From NCBI GenBank assembly GCA_026119935.1, contig JALRMH010000049.1, positions 215,685-279,684 of the forward strand: 64,000 bases of DNA. The letters run 5' to 3'. Positions 44,559 through 55,487 of this stretch are shown here, piece after piece. Numbering within the stretch: position 1 is the stretch's first letter; each line of letters opens with the position of its first letter. Under the pieces are notes generated by a model. That model was not told where the DNA came from. It saw nothing but the letters and a program-made list of their open reading frames with translations, and made no database searches. Position numbers and translations under genes: made by a program. This DNA is from Endothia cerciana. Taxonomy: Eukaryota; Ascomycota; Sordariomycetes; Diaporthales; Cryphonectriaceae.

Positions 44559-45682
44559 TCATCCATACTTCGAGATGAGCTTCCTCATGATGCCCATCGC
44601 CCCACTCCTGTACCCTCCGCCAAACATGGCATAGTGGTTGAGGTGGTGGTATCTGCGCCGCCACGTCAGTTCTGGTCCCAACGTATCCCACCGGGGGGGG
44701 GAGGGGTGAGGGGGGGAAGGGGACCAGCTCACAGCTCGTAGAGCGCGACGCGGTCCTCCCACTCCTCCCTGGGCTCGGCCCTGGGCACCAGCCTCTCGTA
44801 CTCGCCCCAGAACGCGCGCCCGAACCCGCCAAACATCCGCATGATCCCCAGCTCGTACTCGGAGTGCCCGTACACGGCAGACGGGTCGTAGACCACCTCC
44901 TCGACGCCCCCCCGGCCCGCGATGACCCCCCTTCCCTTGTTCCCGCTCCACAGGTCCCCGTGTATCACGACGGGCGTGATGCCCCCCGCCCTGTCGCCGC
45001 CGACCAGCCGCGGCACGACCCTGGCGGCGACCGTCTCCAGGGCCCCCTCGAGCTCCCCGTCGCGCCCGTTGGCCCTGGCGCAGGCCCTGCCGACCGCCCG
45101 CAGCCTGTTGTCCGCGTAGAAGTCCGCCCAGCTCTCCCGCCACGAGTTGTCCTGCTCCGTGGCCCCGCAGCACGTCGGCACCGGGAAGCCGAACGCGGGC
45201 CTCCCGCCGCGGCCCTCCGGCGCCGGCGCCGGCGTGGTGTGCATCCCGGCGAGCTTCTGCGCCAGCGACCGGCCCGACCCCGCGGGCCCCGTGGCGCGCA
45301 GGTCCAGGAAGTCCGTGGCGAGGAAGAACCGGCCTGGCGAGCCGGCGAGCTCCCCGTGGCCGTGGGGCGCCGGGCAGAGGTCGGGCACGGCGCCGTGGAT
45401 CGCGCTGAGGGAGGCATGCTCGCCTGGTTGGGCGGGGTGTCAGCCTGCGCGGCGGCAGGACCGCGTGACGGCTGGGGTGATGGGGCCCTGCAAATACGTA
45501 CCCCTGAACATGACCTCCGCGTCCCTGCCCGACCCCGTCTTGACGAAGAAGCTCACGTCCCTCCCGTCCTTGACGCCCGCGAGCCGGAACGTGGACGAGA
45601 AGCCCGAGCCCCCGTGGGCCACCTGCGTGGTGCCCTGGGCGTCCAGACCGACGGCGTCTAGTATGGCGGGGTCCACTGGCAT
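44559..45682 (-). CDS. Fructosamine-3-kinase / ketosamine-3-kinase family protein
   Basis: Phosphorylates sugar adducts (ketosamines) on proteins, which destabilises them and allows deglycation; a cytosolic repair enzyme. Exons 45682-45502, 45423-44733 and 44652-44559 (phases 1 and 2) give 321 aa. The N-lobe has GGSGFSSTFRL and the lysine-bearing DVSFFVKTGSG. The conserved EHASLSAIH helix opens exon 2. The catalytic loop is VIHGDLWSGNKG, followed by VYDPSAVYGHSEYELGIM. The terminal exon YHHLNHYAMFGGGY and IMRKLI is diagnostic of the FN3K family. Length is normal. It is the first conserved gene right of the putative island. Confidence 0.92.
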
Positions 45683-46280
45683 GATGGCGTGCGGACCTGT
45701 GTGCGGGTGCGCCTTTGTGCGTGGAGTCGAGCGAGGTGCGCAGGAGCCTGGTGGCCGGCCAGAGCCTCAGCGGCATACAGTCGCAGGAGCGTCGTTTATC
45801 CCCAGCATCGAGGCTATGTTAAGAGTCCCACTTGTACATAGTAACATAAGCAGGTCAGGTCAGCCCACCTGTGACGTCATACCCGCGCGAGGATGCACTG
45901 GTCAAGCCTCTACTTTTGAGTGCCCCGTCAGGAGATGTCTCGACTGAGGATATATTTGGATCGCCCCTTTCAACCTTTTTTGTATCCCCTACCCGCCCTC
46001 GGTAACCCTGTACGAGAAGCCCGTTCCCCAGGACACCTGCGCACCCTCGTGTGAGATGCCCCAGAATCGGCCTCACCGGGCTGGGTCCTCCAGGACTAAT
46101 TGTCCCGAGACGGCCCCTCCCCACCACGCCACGCCCGTGCTGTATGTATAGATGCGCCCTGCCCAGATGAATGTTTCATGATCGAGACGTCACCCCGGGC
46201 CCCTTAGGCCTGGCCACCTGCACAGGGCCCGCCCGCCCGCCGGCCGCCGCCGCCACAGCCTCGAGCCTGCCCTTAACCTC
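45683..46280. other. Intergenic, no gene
   Basis: Promoter side of the fructosamine-3-kinase gene. No supported coding region. Confidence 0.45.
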
Positions 46281-46572
46281 CTACTCTGGCCCCCGCAGCG
46301 GCCTCAGGTCGGAAGCCATCGTGTCCACGCTCTGCCTCCTCCCCAGCGCGGGCCCGAGCCTGCTCGTGCCCACCTTCAGGCCGGAGAAGGGGTTCGGCAG
46401 CCTGTGGCCGACGGGCGCGGTGCTCAGCTCCCTCGCGGGAGACCGGCACGCCTCACGCAGCGCCCGCTCCTCGCCCTCGCCGCTGAAGCACCTGGCGCAG
46501 GGGCAGACCGGGGGCCGCCCGGGCCCCGCGTGTTGAGAAGGGTGGTGCGATGTGCGGATGCCGAAGACCATC
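46281..46572 (-). CDS. Small hypothetical protein with cysteine cluster
   Basis: A 96-codon open frame from M46572 (MVFGIRTSHHPSQH) with nearly all third positions G or C, as in the neighbouring conserved genes and unlike the surrounding spacer. It contains PPVCPCARCFSG, a possible small metal-binding or disulfide cluster, and is otherwise polar and Arg-rich with no signal peptide. No intron is needed. I do not recognise the family; the case rests on composition and a clean start and stop. Confidence 0.45.
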
Positions 46573-48200
46573 TTGAAAGGGGCGGCCAGGGCAGGGCAGG
46601 GATTGAAGTAGATGAAAGGATCTTCCCTTATATCTAAACTTTCGGGAAGAGCCGGGGGTAAGTCGGTGTTGAGCCGCAGTGGTGGGTCCCAGGACAAGGT
46701 GAGGCGATTCCCAATTTGTGATGTGGAGGCTCCACCTCGTTTTTGAGTAGCGTAGTTCCGGTCTGGGAGCCTCTTTTGGCAGAACGGTGAGAGGGATAAT
46801 AAGATCGGTGGGTTCTCGGGCTCTTGCTGCTGTCTCCAGTCATCATCCCTCCACCGTCGGGAGCAGTCGTCCTTTATATATATTTTTATCTGCTGGTGCT
46901 CCGTACCCAAGTATCGCGGCCCAGGGGGGGGTGAGAGCCTGCGACTCGCTCGCGACGCGAGGCTAGTCTTTCTCGTTTATGCGTCGTGCGGTGGCACGGC
47001 TCCCGTCCATGCTTACTTCTGATGGCCTGCGCAGCGGCTACACCTCAACCACGGTCCTCCCTCCCTCTGCAGGCCCCTCTGCCCAAAAGTCGGTGTCCGG
47101 CCGCGCTGGCAGCTCGACAGATTGCGAATAGCCCGGCTCGTTTCAAGGCCTACCGCTCGTCGTGCAGATCCCCCCTCCACCCCACCGCACCCCTTCATGT
47201 GTGTTGCCCAGCCAGTCGCGAGCCCCCTCCCGTCCGTCAGGGCGCGCGGCTTGACCAGTGGTCCTCCCACCCCCAACAGGCTCGTGGCCACACGCAGGGA
47301 TCGATGCTGCTGCTGCACCCGGCGGCGCGGGATGGCTGCCGCATGCACGTCAGTTCACGGGGTGCCGCTTGTGCTTTTGCAGGTCCCGCACCGCCGAGGC
47401 GGTGTCAGCCCCCCCCCCCCCCCCCACCTCCAAAGGGCCCCCAATCCGGCCTCCCTATACCGTCGCTTTTGTTTGTACTTTCTTTCAATCCTCATCTTTA
47501 GGGGGGGGGTTGGGGGGCGGCAGGACAGAGGAGGTCAGGCCGGTCTTCCAGCCCGAGCGGCTATTGCGGGAGATGCGGCGGCGCGTTGGGTCCTCGTGTC
47601 AGAGCATTGTCGGTCAGAACTCCGCCCACCCACCACCAACCGAGGGATGCCGGCGCGGTAAGCAGCACTCGTTGTGCTCCTCCGGCCCCAGAGGGAGGAA
47701 TCCTCTGCCCAGACAAGGCTATTGTCGTGGGGCGAGACAAGGGCCCTGTCCGGCGTGAGTATTACCAGCGCGCACGAGGACAATAGACCAGGACACGGGG
47801 GACGGGACCACAGCATGAACAAAGGGGTTGAGGACACGCCCAGAGGCCCTTCAATCCCACCTCAGCTCAGGTCTTAATCACCTTTGCATGTTCGCCGAGC
47901 TGCCTCCTTCACGGAGGAGGCGAGGAAGGCCACTGTCGTCCCGATGTCGTCCCAACGACAGATATAACTTGGGCGCCCCCGATGAGGCCACATACCTCGG
48001 GCATAGACAGTCATTGCAGGATACACACGACCCCCGCCAGCTGGATCGTCGGACGAGCAGGCCTTTCATATACCATATCCGCAGAGAACGGAGCCACATC
48101 AGCCCGAGGTCGAACGGCAATCCGCAGGGTTTCCAACACAGTCTCCGACCTCTTTTTCAAAGAACCCCCCCCCCCGGCAAGCCGGAACCCGCCGCCCAGG
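46573..48200. other. Intergenic, no gene
   Basis: A 1.6-kb spacer with a 17-base C run at about 47409-47425. Several open frames overlap here, but none shows a domain or start context that I can support. Confidence 0.4.
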
Positions 48201-48993
48201 ATGAATAACAACCCCTTCGGCCGCCACCCCTTCGCCCGCGACAGCCGCAGGCCCCGCGGCAACAGCAACATCTTCTCCCGGGCCGCCCGGCCCACCGGCC
48301 CCCTCCACGGGTGAACCACATCCCCAATGCCCCCGGCCACGCGCCCAACCCCTTCCGCCTCGACAAGGCCGCCCCTCCCCCGGCAACCCACGGCGCGCGC
48401 CGCCCTCCCGGCCGTCCGCCGTACGTGGCCTCCGCGCGCTTCTGCGAGGCGAGGTTCCGCGACCCGCACCCTGCGGAACGAGGCCTACGCTGCGTCCCAG
48501 GAGCGGCTGTACGCCGGCCTCCCGACGGCACGCTTCAGCACCGCCCCGCTCGCCCCGGCGCTGGGGAGGCTGGGCAACGCGGGCCCCGTCGGCCCGCCGT
48601 CGGCCCCGCCGCTCTTCAGCCTCGCTCGGCACGGCCGCGCTCGCGCTGTTCGAGTTCGCCGCCTTCGCCGCCCTGCCGTTCGCCTGGCACCTGCTCGTGC
48701 TGTCGGCAGCCTGGGCCGTCGCGCTGTTCGTCGCCTACTGGGTCCTGTGTGTCGCGGGGAACATGTCCGTCGCGCTCACGACGTGGAGGGGACCCGCGAC
48801 GTCTTATGTGCTCAGCGAGAGGCCGCTGTTTCTGGGCAGCGTGGCACCTCTCGGGAATGGAGGTGTGCATACCTCAGGGGAGGTGGCCGCTGTCTCGAAG
48901 GCGGGTCCGCCCTCGATACAGAGCTTGGGGCCCGGCGTCGGGTGTCAATCCCATCAAGGCCGAGGCCGTTGCGTCGACCAACGGCCCCGATGA
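48201..48993 (+). pseudogene. Frame-broken membrane-protein gene
   Basis: Protein-like sequence with strong GC3 bias runs through changing frames. MNNNPFGRHPFARDSRRP starts at 48201 and ends at a TGA at 48312. NHIPNAPGHAPNPFRLDK follows in a second frame, then TLRNEAYAASQERLYAGL and an Ala/Pro-rich stretch in the first frame. A strongly hydrophobic helix (FAWHLLVLSAAWAVALFVAYW) lies in a third frame at about 48673-48740. Switch points are near 48310, 48465 and 48620. Short introns could explain some switches, but no clean donor/acceptor pairs were found, so either single-base errors in the sequence or real frameshifts are likely. No family is recognised. Confidence 0.35.
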
Positions 48994-49430
48994 GCGCCGC
49001 CGGTAAGATCGCGGTCGCCGCGACGCCGCAGACTCGCACTGCTCCGAACTCTGGCACGTTTTCCGCGAATAGTGTAGCAACGGGTACCTTGCCAGACAAC
49101 AACAAGACGGTGGTGACGGTGCAAAGTGTACTCACGGCGGTGACGGAGACCCTCATCCCCCTCCTACCCATTACCAGACATGTCGCAACAGAACAGTAAG
49201 TGGGCGTGGACGAGCCTCGACGGCCCAACACAGGCCGGTGTAGAGGTGTGCACAAAAGCAATGGCGGTCAGAAATGCATGCGCGAGGAGATAATATGAGC
49301 ATGTCTGATGCAGTATCATGATTTCTCCGAGTCTATCCTTTGCTGCGCGGTCCCAATGATGATTGTAGAGAAACAAGACCCCCCGGTATGTGAGGTGATA
49401 CACAGGAAAACGTCCCCCGATAAGCTCCAT

Positions 49431-50967
49431 TTAAATACCCAGAGAGAACTCGACGCCGACGTCAATATCCCGAGCTGGTGATCGTCAGCGTTATCCCGCG
49501 CGGGCCGCAGGAGGCGCACTTACCCATCTTGACAACCTTGGAGAGCTGCACAGACCTCTCAGCGGCGCTCTGCAGGTCATCGATGGAGAAGATCTTCATC
49601 CCGGAGTCGTTGATCAGGGCGTGGGCCTGCTCCATATTGGTACCCTGCAGGCGGGCGATGATGGGGATCTTCAGGTCGAGGGCCTTGACAGTGTTGATGA
49701 GACCGTGGGCAATAGCATCGCATCGCACAATACCGCCGAAGATGTTGACGAAGATGGCAGTGACCTTTGGGTCGCTGGTGATGAGCTCAAAGGCCTCCTT
49801 GATGGCCGCGGGGGTGGCACCACCACCGACGTCCAGGAAGTTGGCGGGCTGGCCGCCGTTCAGCTTGATGATGTCCATGGTGGCCATGGCCAGGCCGGCA
49901 CCGTTGACGAGGCAGCCGATATCACCGTCCAGCTTGATGAAGTTCAGGCCGGACTGGGCAGCGCGGACCTCGTCGGCGTCCTCCTGGGTGGTGTCGCGCC
50001 ACGAGAAGACCTCCTTCTGCCTGAATTCGGCATTGTCGTCGAAACCGAACTTGGCGTCCATGCACATAACCTTGTGGTCGGACGTCTCGGACAGGGGGTT
50101 GATCTCGATCTGCGTGGAGTCCTTCTCGGAGAAGATCTTGTACAGCTTCTGGATGGTGTCCCTGGCCTCCTCGATGCACTGCTCGCTGAATCCCAGCTTG
50201 GTGGCGATGTCCCGGGCGATCTCGTCCGTGACGCCAACGTTGATGTCGATGTAGTTGGTGTGGATGGCGTCGGGGTTCTCCTTGGCAACGCCCTCGATGT
50301 CCATACCGCCCTGGGACGAGGACACGATGACAGGGCCCTGGGAGGCGCGGTCCATCAGGACAGCCAGGTAGAACTCGCGGCGGGCGAACTTGCGCTCGCA
50401 GATGTAGACAGAGTTGCAGAGCCTGCCGCCGGCCCCGGTCTGCTTGGTGATGAGCTTGTGGCCGATCATCTGCTCGGCGAACATCTTGGCCTCGGTGGGC
50501 GAGTAGATGACACGGACGCCACCCTTGAGGCCGTTGTCGAAAGAGCCCTTTCCTCGGCCGCCTGCGAGCACCTGGGCCTTGATGACCATGTCCTCGCCGC
50601 CAATCTCCTTCGCGACCGCCTCGGCCTCAGCTGCCGACTTCGCGACAGCGCCCTTGGGCACCCCGATGCCATACTGACGAGAGGGTTATGATTAGCTCGA
50701 TCCTTGGCGCGGTTCCGAGGGACTGCATACCTGGCGCAGGAGGTCTGCCGACAGGTACTCGTGGATGCTGAGGTTTCGTCTCTGCTGGGCAAGGCCGGGA
50801 GGTCTGACGGAGGGAGACATCTGATGATAGCGATCTAGAGTCAGCGAGTCTACCGAAGGGGACCAGACAGTCGCGAGGCCAAGTCTGTTATCTCTCAACT
50901 GAAACACACTTGCCTTGGGCGCGGCAAAGGCCGAGGCCAGCGCTCGGCTGCGGGCGAGCTTGTACAT
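49431..50967 (-). CDS. LSC2: Succinyl-CoA ligase beta subunit, mitochondrial
   Basis: TCA-cycle enzyme; with the alpha subunit it converts succinyl-CoA to succinate with ADP or GDP phosphorylation in the matrix. Four exons: 50967-50914, 50820-50731, 50673-49524, 49474-49431, giving 445 aa. The first exon and the start of the second encode a basic presequence (MYKLARSRALASAFAAPK, then RRNLSIHEYL). The ATP-grasp domain shows VIKAQVLAGGRGKGSFDNG and EINPLSE; the CoA-ligase domain shows FLDVGGGATPAAIKEAF and VNIFGGIVRCD. The final exon completes the conserved end (ARDIDVGVEFSL). Intron 1 begins AAG/GCAAGT, a GC-AG intron in phase 0; no GT donor keeps the frame. Identification is secure. Confidence 0.94.
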
Positions 50968-51498
50968 GGCGAAGGCGCTCGAGGGGGGTATGGGATAGGA
51001 AAGGAAAAGGTGGAGGGTCGGGGAGCTGTAAGGAGTGAAGGCGGCGCTGGAGCGGCCAAAAAATCGCGTTTGGTTGACAAGGTGAGGTTGGACTTGTACT
51101 GTAGCTCGTGCAGGGAATGACGACCCGGCAGCTGCCAAACTGTTCGGGCGCAGCGAGCGGGTCTCCTGCGCCAATCGAAGCCCAAGGACATCCTCGGCTG
51201 CGATAAGCGATAACGATTCACCCGCGGAGACGAAAGAGACCCTCGTCGAGGCTCGCAGCCCGGATCTCTCTCTCCCCCACCCAGCGCCACGACCCGAGTG
51301 GCTTGTGGCCTTCTCCCACCTATCTTCTCGGTTTTCAAGGCCCTTGCATGTCCCTGTCCTGAGGGGTGAGCACCGCTCTCTAGCTGAGTATGTATAGTGT
51401 CAGAGCGTTTACCTATCTCACCGTGGCGCCGTGCGTAGTGCCACACTTGCTTTCACCAGTCCCATGTCTCAACAGACACAAGCAGTGACAGCATACCT

Positions 51499-51530
<32 letters not shown>

Positions 51531-52259
51531 CTTATAGGCCACTGTGCCTGGGCACCCTATCCAGCCCACCTCGGTCTCCACCGACTCGGTTTTGAGTTCT
51601 GCTGGATGACACTCTGCTGCAGAGCGCCGTCAGGTGAGCACGTATAAGTCTGCGGGGTTGGACCGCCGTTCGGCCGTTGCGTCTTGGGAGAGCCCCCAAT
51701 CAGAGAAGAGGTCCAAGAGCCGTCTGGAGCCACTCTTCCTTGTGCAGGCCCAGCCGGCACCCTCTGCCGAGCCCGGTAATGGAATCGATACGACAATATC
51801 GTTTCGTCTAGGGGCGATCTTGCCTAGATTCGACCGCACACACCAGAGACAAGGCGCCAGGGCCCAACCTCAACGTACCTAACCAAGATAGCCACACTCA
51901 GACTGCCATTGGCCCCGGCGTCCCAGGTTCTCACTCATCCAGCCGGCAGGGAGGGCCCTGAGCTTGTGAGCCCGCGGCTCTCATGGCGGGGAAGGCTCGG
52001 GAATGTGAAGAGACAGGATGCAGCCAAGAGTCCTCTTGACAGCCGGCTGCACGCTCTGACGCTGGTGGCATCACCTTAATGACCAGACGGACGGTGTTAT
52101 AATGCCGAGCCTGCCTCTTGCCCATCGACTCCACGGTGGCTGCTATGCCTGACTCCCGCTCTTGTTTTGCGGGAGTGGTTTTGGAGCTGTAGGGTTTTCA
52201 AACATACTTAACCTCTCCTCAGACGTGGTCGCTCCCGCCCCGCGGAGCAGCCCTCAAGC
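50968..52259. other. Divergent intergenic region, LSC2 / P450
   Basis: A 1.3-kb spacer between divergently transcribed LSC2 and the cytochrome P450. It contains a CA/TA microsatellite (listed) and no supported gene. Confidence 0.45.
51499..51531. repeat. (CA)n(TA)n compound microsatellite
   Basis: A CA repeat passes directly into a TA repeat, about 33 bp in total. Confidence 0.9.
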
Positions 52260-54218
52260 ATGCTCCTACGAGACCTCCTCAGCCTTGGGCCCTTGTATCT
52301 AGGCGGGATTGTTCTTGGCCCGCTCGTCCTGTGGTTCATCGTGCTGCCTCGATATGTGAACTTCAGGATCAGGCGGACAGGCGGGGCCAGGGCTCATGTC
52401 CTCGCCACAAACCCCCTCACGGGTCTGCCTTGGCTCATAGGTGCGGGCGTCAGGCACAGCCAAGACAGGCTCCTGGAGTTCTTCCACGAGCTCTACAGAC
52501 GGACCCCCCCAGAGTGCCCAAACTGTGCCGAGATCTCCATCACCGGGAGGCTGAGATACATCATCACGCAGGAGCCGGAGCACATCAAGACCATCCTCAC
52601 CTCCAAGTTCACCGACTTCGGCAAGGGCCCGCAGTTCCACGAGACGTGGAGCCCGTTCCTCGGCGACAGCATCTTCACGACGGACGGGAGGCTGTGGCAG
52701 GAAAGCAGGGGCCTCATCCGGCCCATGTTCATCAAGGAGAAGGTGTCGGATCTGCTCATCTTCGAGCGATGGACCCAGGCCATGATGTCAAAGATGCCCG
52801 CGTCGGGCGTGACGGTCGAGATGCAGGACCTGTTCTACCGGATGACCTTGGACGTCACGACCGATTTCCTGCTCGGCTCGAGCGTCGACAGTCTCAACAA
52901 GTGAGCTCGGTCAGGCCTCGTTCCGGAGTGCTGTCACTGACCGGTCCAGTCCCAAGCATGAGTTCGTCGGCGCATTCACGGACGTTCAACGAGAGCAGAT
53001 GATGTACACGATCTTATAGTATGTCGAGGGCCATCCCCCTGCCCGTTCGGACAGCATATCCACTGACCGCCCCGGCCCGCCGCAGCCCCCTCCGCGCATT
53101 CATCCCCAAGGGCAAGTACACGCGCGGTATCAAGACGATCGAGCGGTTCATGGCGCCCTACATCGAGCGGGCCCTCGCCATGCAGCCGGAGGAGCTCGAG
53201 AAGCTGTCCAAGTCGGACAAGAACTGCACGTTCTTGCACCAGATCGCCCGGTACAGCCGTAACCCCAAGGTCCTGCGGTAGGTCTCCCCACGGGACAGTG
53301 CTCCCCTCCCGGACTGATACCGCAGCGACTCCCTCTGCCCGGGGCAACTCTGGCGCCTGAAGGCCCAGAGAGACCTCCCGCTACAGCCCCATGCAACCCT
53401 TTACTCTGTTTCCCCCCCCCCCCCCTCTCTCTCCCCCCTACCGTAGGAAGTAACCTGTTTCGCTGACCGGCCCGATAGCGACCAGATCATGGCAATCCTG
53501 CTGGCGGGGCGCGACACCACGGCCGCGACGCTGTCGTGGTGCATCTACGAGCTCGCGCGCTACCCGGCCGCCTACGCCAGGCTGCGCGGCGAGATCCTGT
53601 CGACGGTCGGCGAGTCCCGCGCCCCGACGTACGCGGACCTCAAGAGCATGACGTACCTGACGCACACGCTCAACGAGACGCTGCGGATGTACCCGGCGGT
53701 GCCGTACAACCTGCGCGCGGCCCTCGTGGACAGCACGCTGCCGGGCGCGCCGGGCCAGCCAGACATCGGGTGCCTCAGGGGCGACATCGTCGTGTACAGC
53801 ACGCTCGCGATGCAGCGCCGGGGCGACCTCTACCCGCCCGCGGGCGACAGGTTTGCGGACCCGGCCCTCTTCAGCCCCGAGCGGTGGGACCACTGGTCCC
53901 CGAAGCCATGGCAGTTTGTCCCGTTCAACGGGGGCCCGAGGATATGCGTGGGCCAGAATTTTGCCGTAGGACCCTCCCCCTCAAGCCGGCCGGCCGCACA
54001 AATCCGGGTCGCCTTCCGCCCCCAACTGCTAACGTTCAGACCCTTCCTCGCAGATGACCGAGGTGGCCTATTGCATGGTCCGCCTGCTTCAGAAGTACGA
54101 CCGCGTCGAATATCGCGGTGACTGGTACGCTCAGTGCCACAAGGCTGAGATCGTCGGCTGCCCGGGCGATGGCGTTCCTGTTGCTTTCCATGAGGCTGAG
54201 AAGGGTGACATGGCTTGA
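52260..54218 (+). CDS. Cytochrome P450 (CYP52/alkane-hydroxylase-like clade)
   Basis: Heme monooxygenase, ER-anchored. Five exons (52260-52900, 52950-53018, 53086-53277, 53479-53965, 54054-54218) with consistent phases give 517 aa. An N-terminal anchor (LYLGGIVLGPLVLWFIVLP) is followed by the SKFTDFGKGPQFHETW and LGDSIFTTDGRLWQ region typical of CYP52-related fungal P450s. The I-helix has LLAGRDTTAATLS, the K-helix ETLRMYP, and the heme loop FNGGPRICVGQNFA with its axial cysteine; the last exon carries the L-helix (TEVAYCMVRLLQKYD). All catalytic landmarks are present. Long-chain alkane or fatty-acid oxidation is suggested by clade only. It stands alone with no biosynthetic neighbours. Intron 3 holds a 14-base sense-strand C run. 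Confidence 0.92.
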
Positions 54219-54857
54219 GGTCTATGTCATGTTCCGATGTGAGAAGGAAGACCAGGACTGAAGACCAGGACTGAAGACCTAGGGCGCGAGATTTGGCCCT
54301 TGAGGGCCCCATGAAACCTGGGGGCGCGACGAGCTTGGACACCATCTTGTGATGACACTGTCTCTTCCTCGGCATTCTTTTTAAAGTGGCATTATACGAT
54401 TTATCAATTCTTGAGGGCGAAATTCGCAGGCCAGTTTTTGAAATTGAATGAAAGCCAATATTGGCACGGGTAAAAAGGGAACGCCACAGAGCTTGCGCCC
54501 AGTGTTGATACCTCAGGGAGTACATCTGATGACAGGGGCCAGGTACGGAGGTCCGATGTACCACCACATAGCCTTTTCGGCAACCCCACTGCGGCCCAGT
54601 CCGAGCCACCAGTTGTCGCAGCGGCCGCCCTTTAAAGCCTCGACACCTCGATAAGAGACGTCAGCTTCCTTATCGTGGATTTTTCCCAATGTTCGAGCCT
54701 CAAGAGCATCATCCACGCCGAGGGCAACGGTCCTTCCAAGCCACTCGCGCGTTGGAAACTCTGGCCCGAGAGAGGCCACAAAGCCATAGAGTCATTCCTG
54801 TGGGCTTGTCAACTCGGACAAGTCTGTAAAAAAAAAAATTAAAAAAATCTCACAAAC
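54219..54857. other. Intergenic, no gene
   Basis: Spacer between the P450 3' end and the DUF3245 gene; an A run at about 54828-54846 lies just upstream of the next start. No supported gene. Confidence 0.45.
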
Positions 54858-55487
54858 ATGGCAACCCCAAAGTCAGGCGGCAGCACCCTCCCCTCGGCCA
54901 AGGACCACGCCGCCACCGTGAACAGGATGAACATGCTCCTCGCCAAACACCAGAGCACGATAAGCGCCTTCAAGAAGCGCACGCCATCAGCAGCGGCAGC
55001 GGCAGAAGCAGCGGCAGCATCACCATCATCACCCGCAACGAGACCAGCAACCACCGACGGCGGCAGCAACAAGAGGCCCAGGTCGGGCTTCTCGTCCCTC
55101 TCCGGCACCAGGGCCTCCTCGTCGTCGACAGTCACCAACCCGCCCGCGGCTGCCGGCAGGCACACACCGGGACCGGCAAGGGATGACGATGACCTCGACA
55201 TCGTGGCCGGCAGCGCAGGGGTCGGTTTCGTGCCGGCGGGCAAGGGGGCGCAGGACGCGGCCAGGTCGGCCGAGACGCGGGATCTGCGGGGGAGGTTGCT
55301 GGGCAAGAGGGCGAGGGAGCAGAGGGAGGATGCAGCCGCGAGGAGGCAGAGGCAGAAGAAGGGGAGGCTGATGGATGGGGGGAGCAGTGATGACGACGAG
55401 GGTGGCAGGAGCAAGATCGGGAAGGCGAGGGCAGGCAGGAAGAAGGCAAAGCAGGGAGGGAAGCAGGCGGGCTCCGGTGAGGATTAA
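54858..55487 (+). CDS. DUF3245-like nuclear-type protein
   Basis: Single exon, 209 aa. The N-terminus has a short helix (HAATVNRMNMLLAKHQSTI), then low-complexity Ala/Ser/Pro sequence with NKRPRS. The most conserved part is DDDDLDIVAGSAGVGFVPA and GKGAQDAARSAETRDLRGR, which resembles the fungal DUF3245 family. It ends in strongly basic and acidic runs (KRAREQRED, RQRQKKGR, GRKKAKQGGKQ), which look like bipartite nuclear localisation signals. No enzyme motif is present. Function unknown; a nuclear location is inferred from the basic clusters. Confidence 0.7.
   Translation: MATPKSGGSTLPSAKDHAATVNRMNMLLAKHQSTISAFKKRTPSAAAAAEAAAASPSSPATRPATTDGGSNKRPRSGFSSLSGTRASSSSTVTNPPAAAGRHTPGPARDDDDLDIVAGSAGVGFVPAGKGAQDAARSAETRDLRGRLLGKRAREQREDAAARRQRQKKGRLMDGGSSDDDEGGRSKIGKARAGRKKAKQGGKQAGSGED

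Noticed and set aside
49621..50691. Long plus-strand open frame (356 codons) opposite LSC2
   Set aside because: Antisense shadow of the succinyl-CoA ligase gene; Leu/Val/Asp-rich composition is the mirror of GC3-biased codons.
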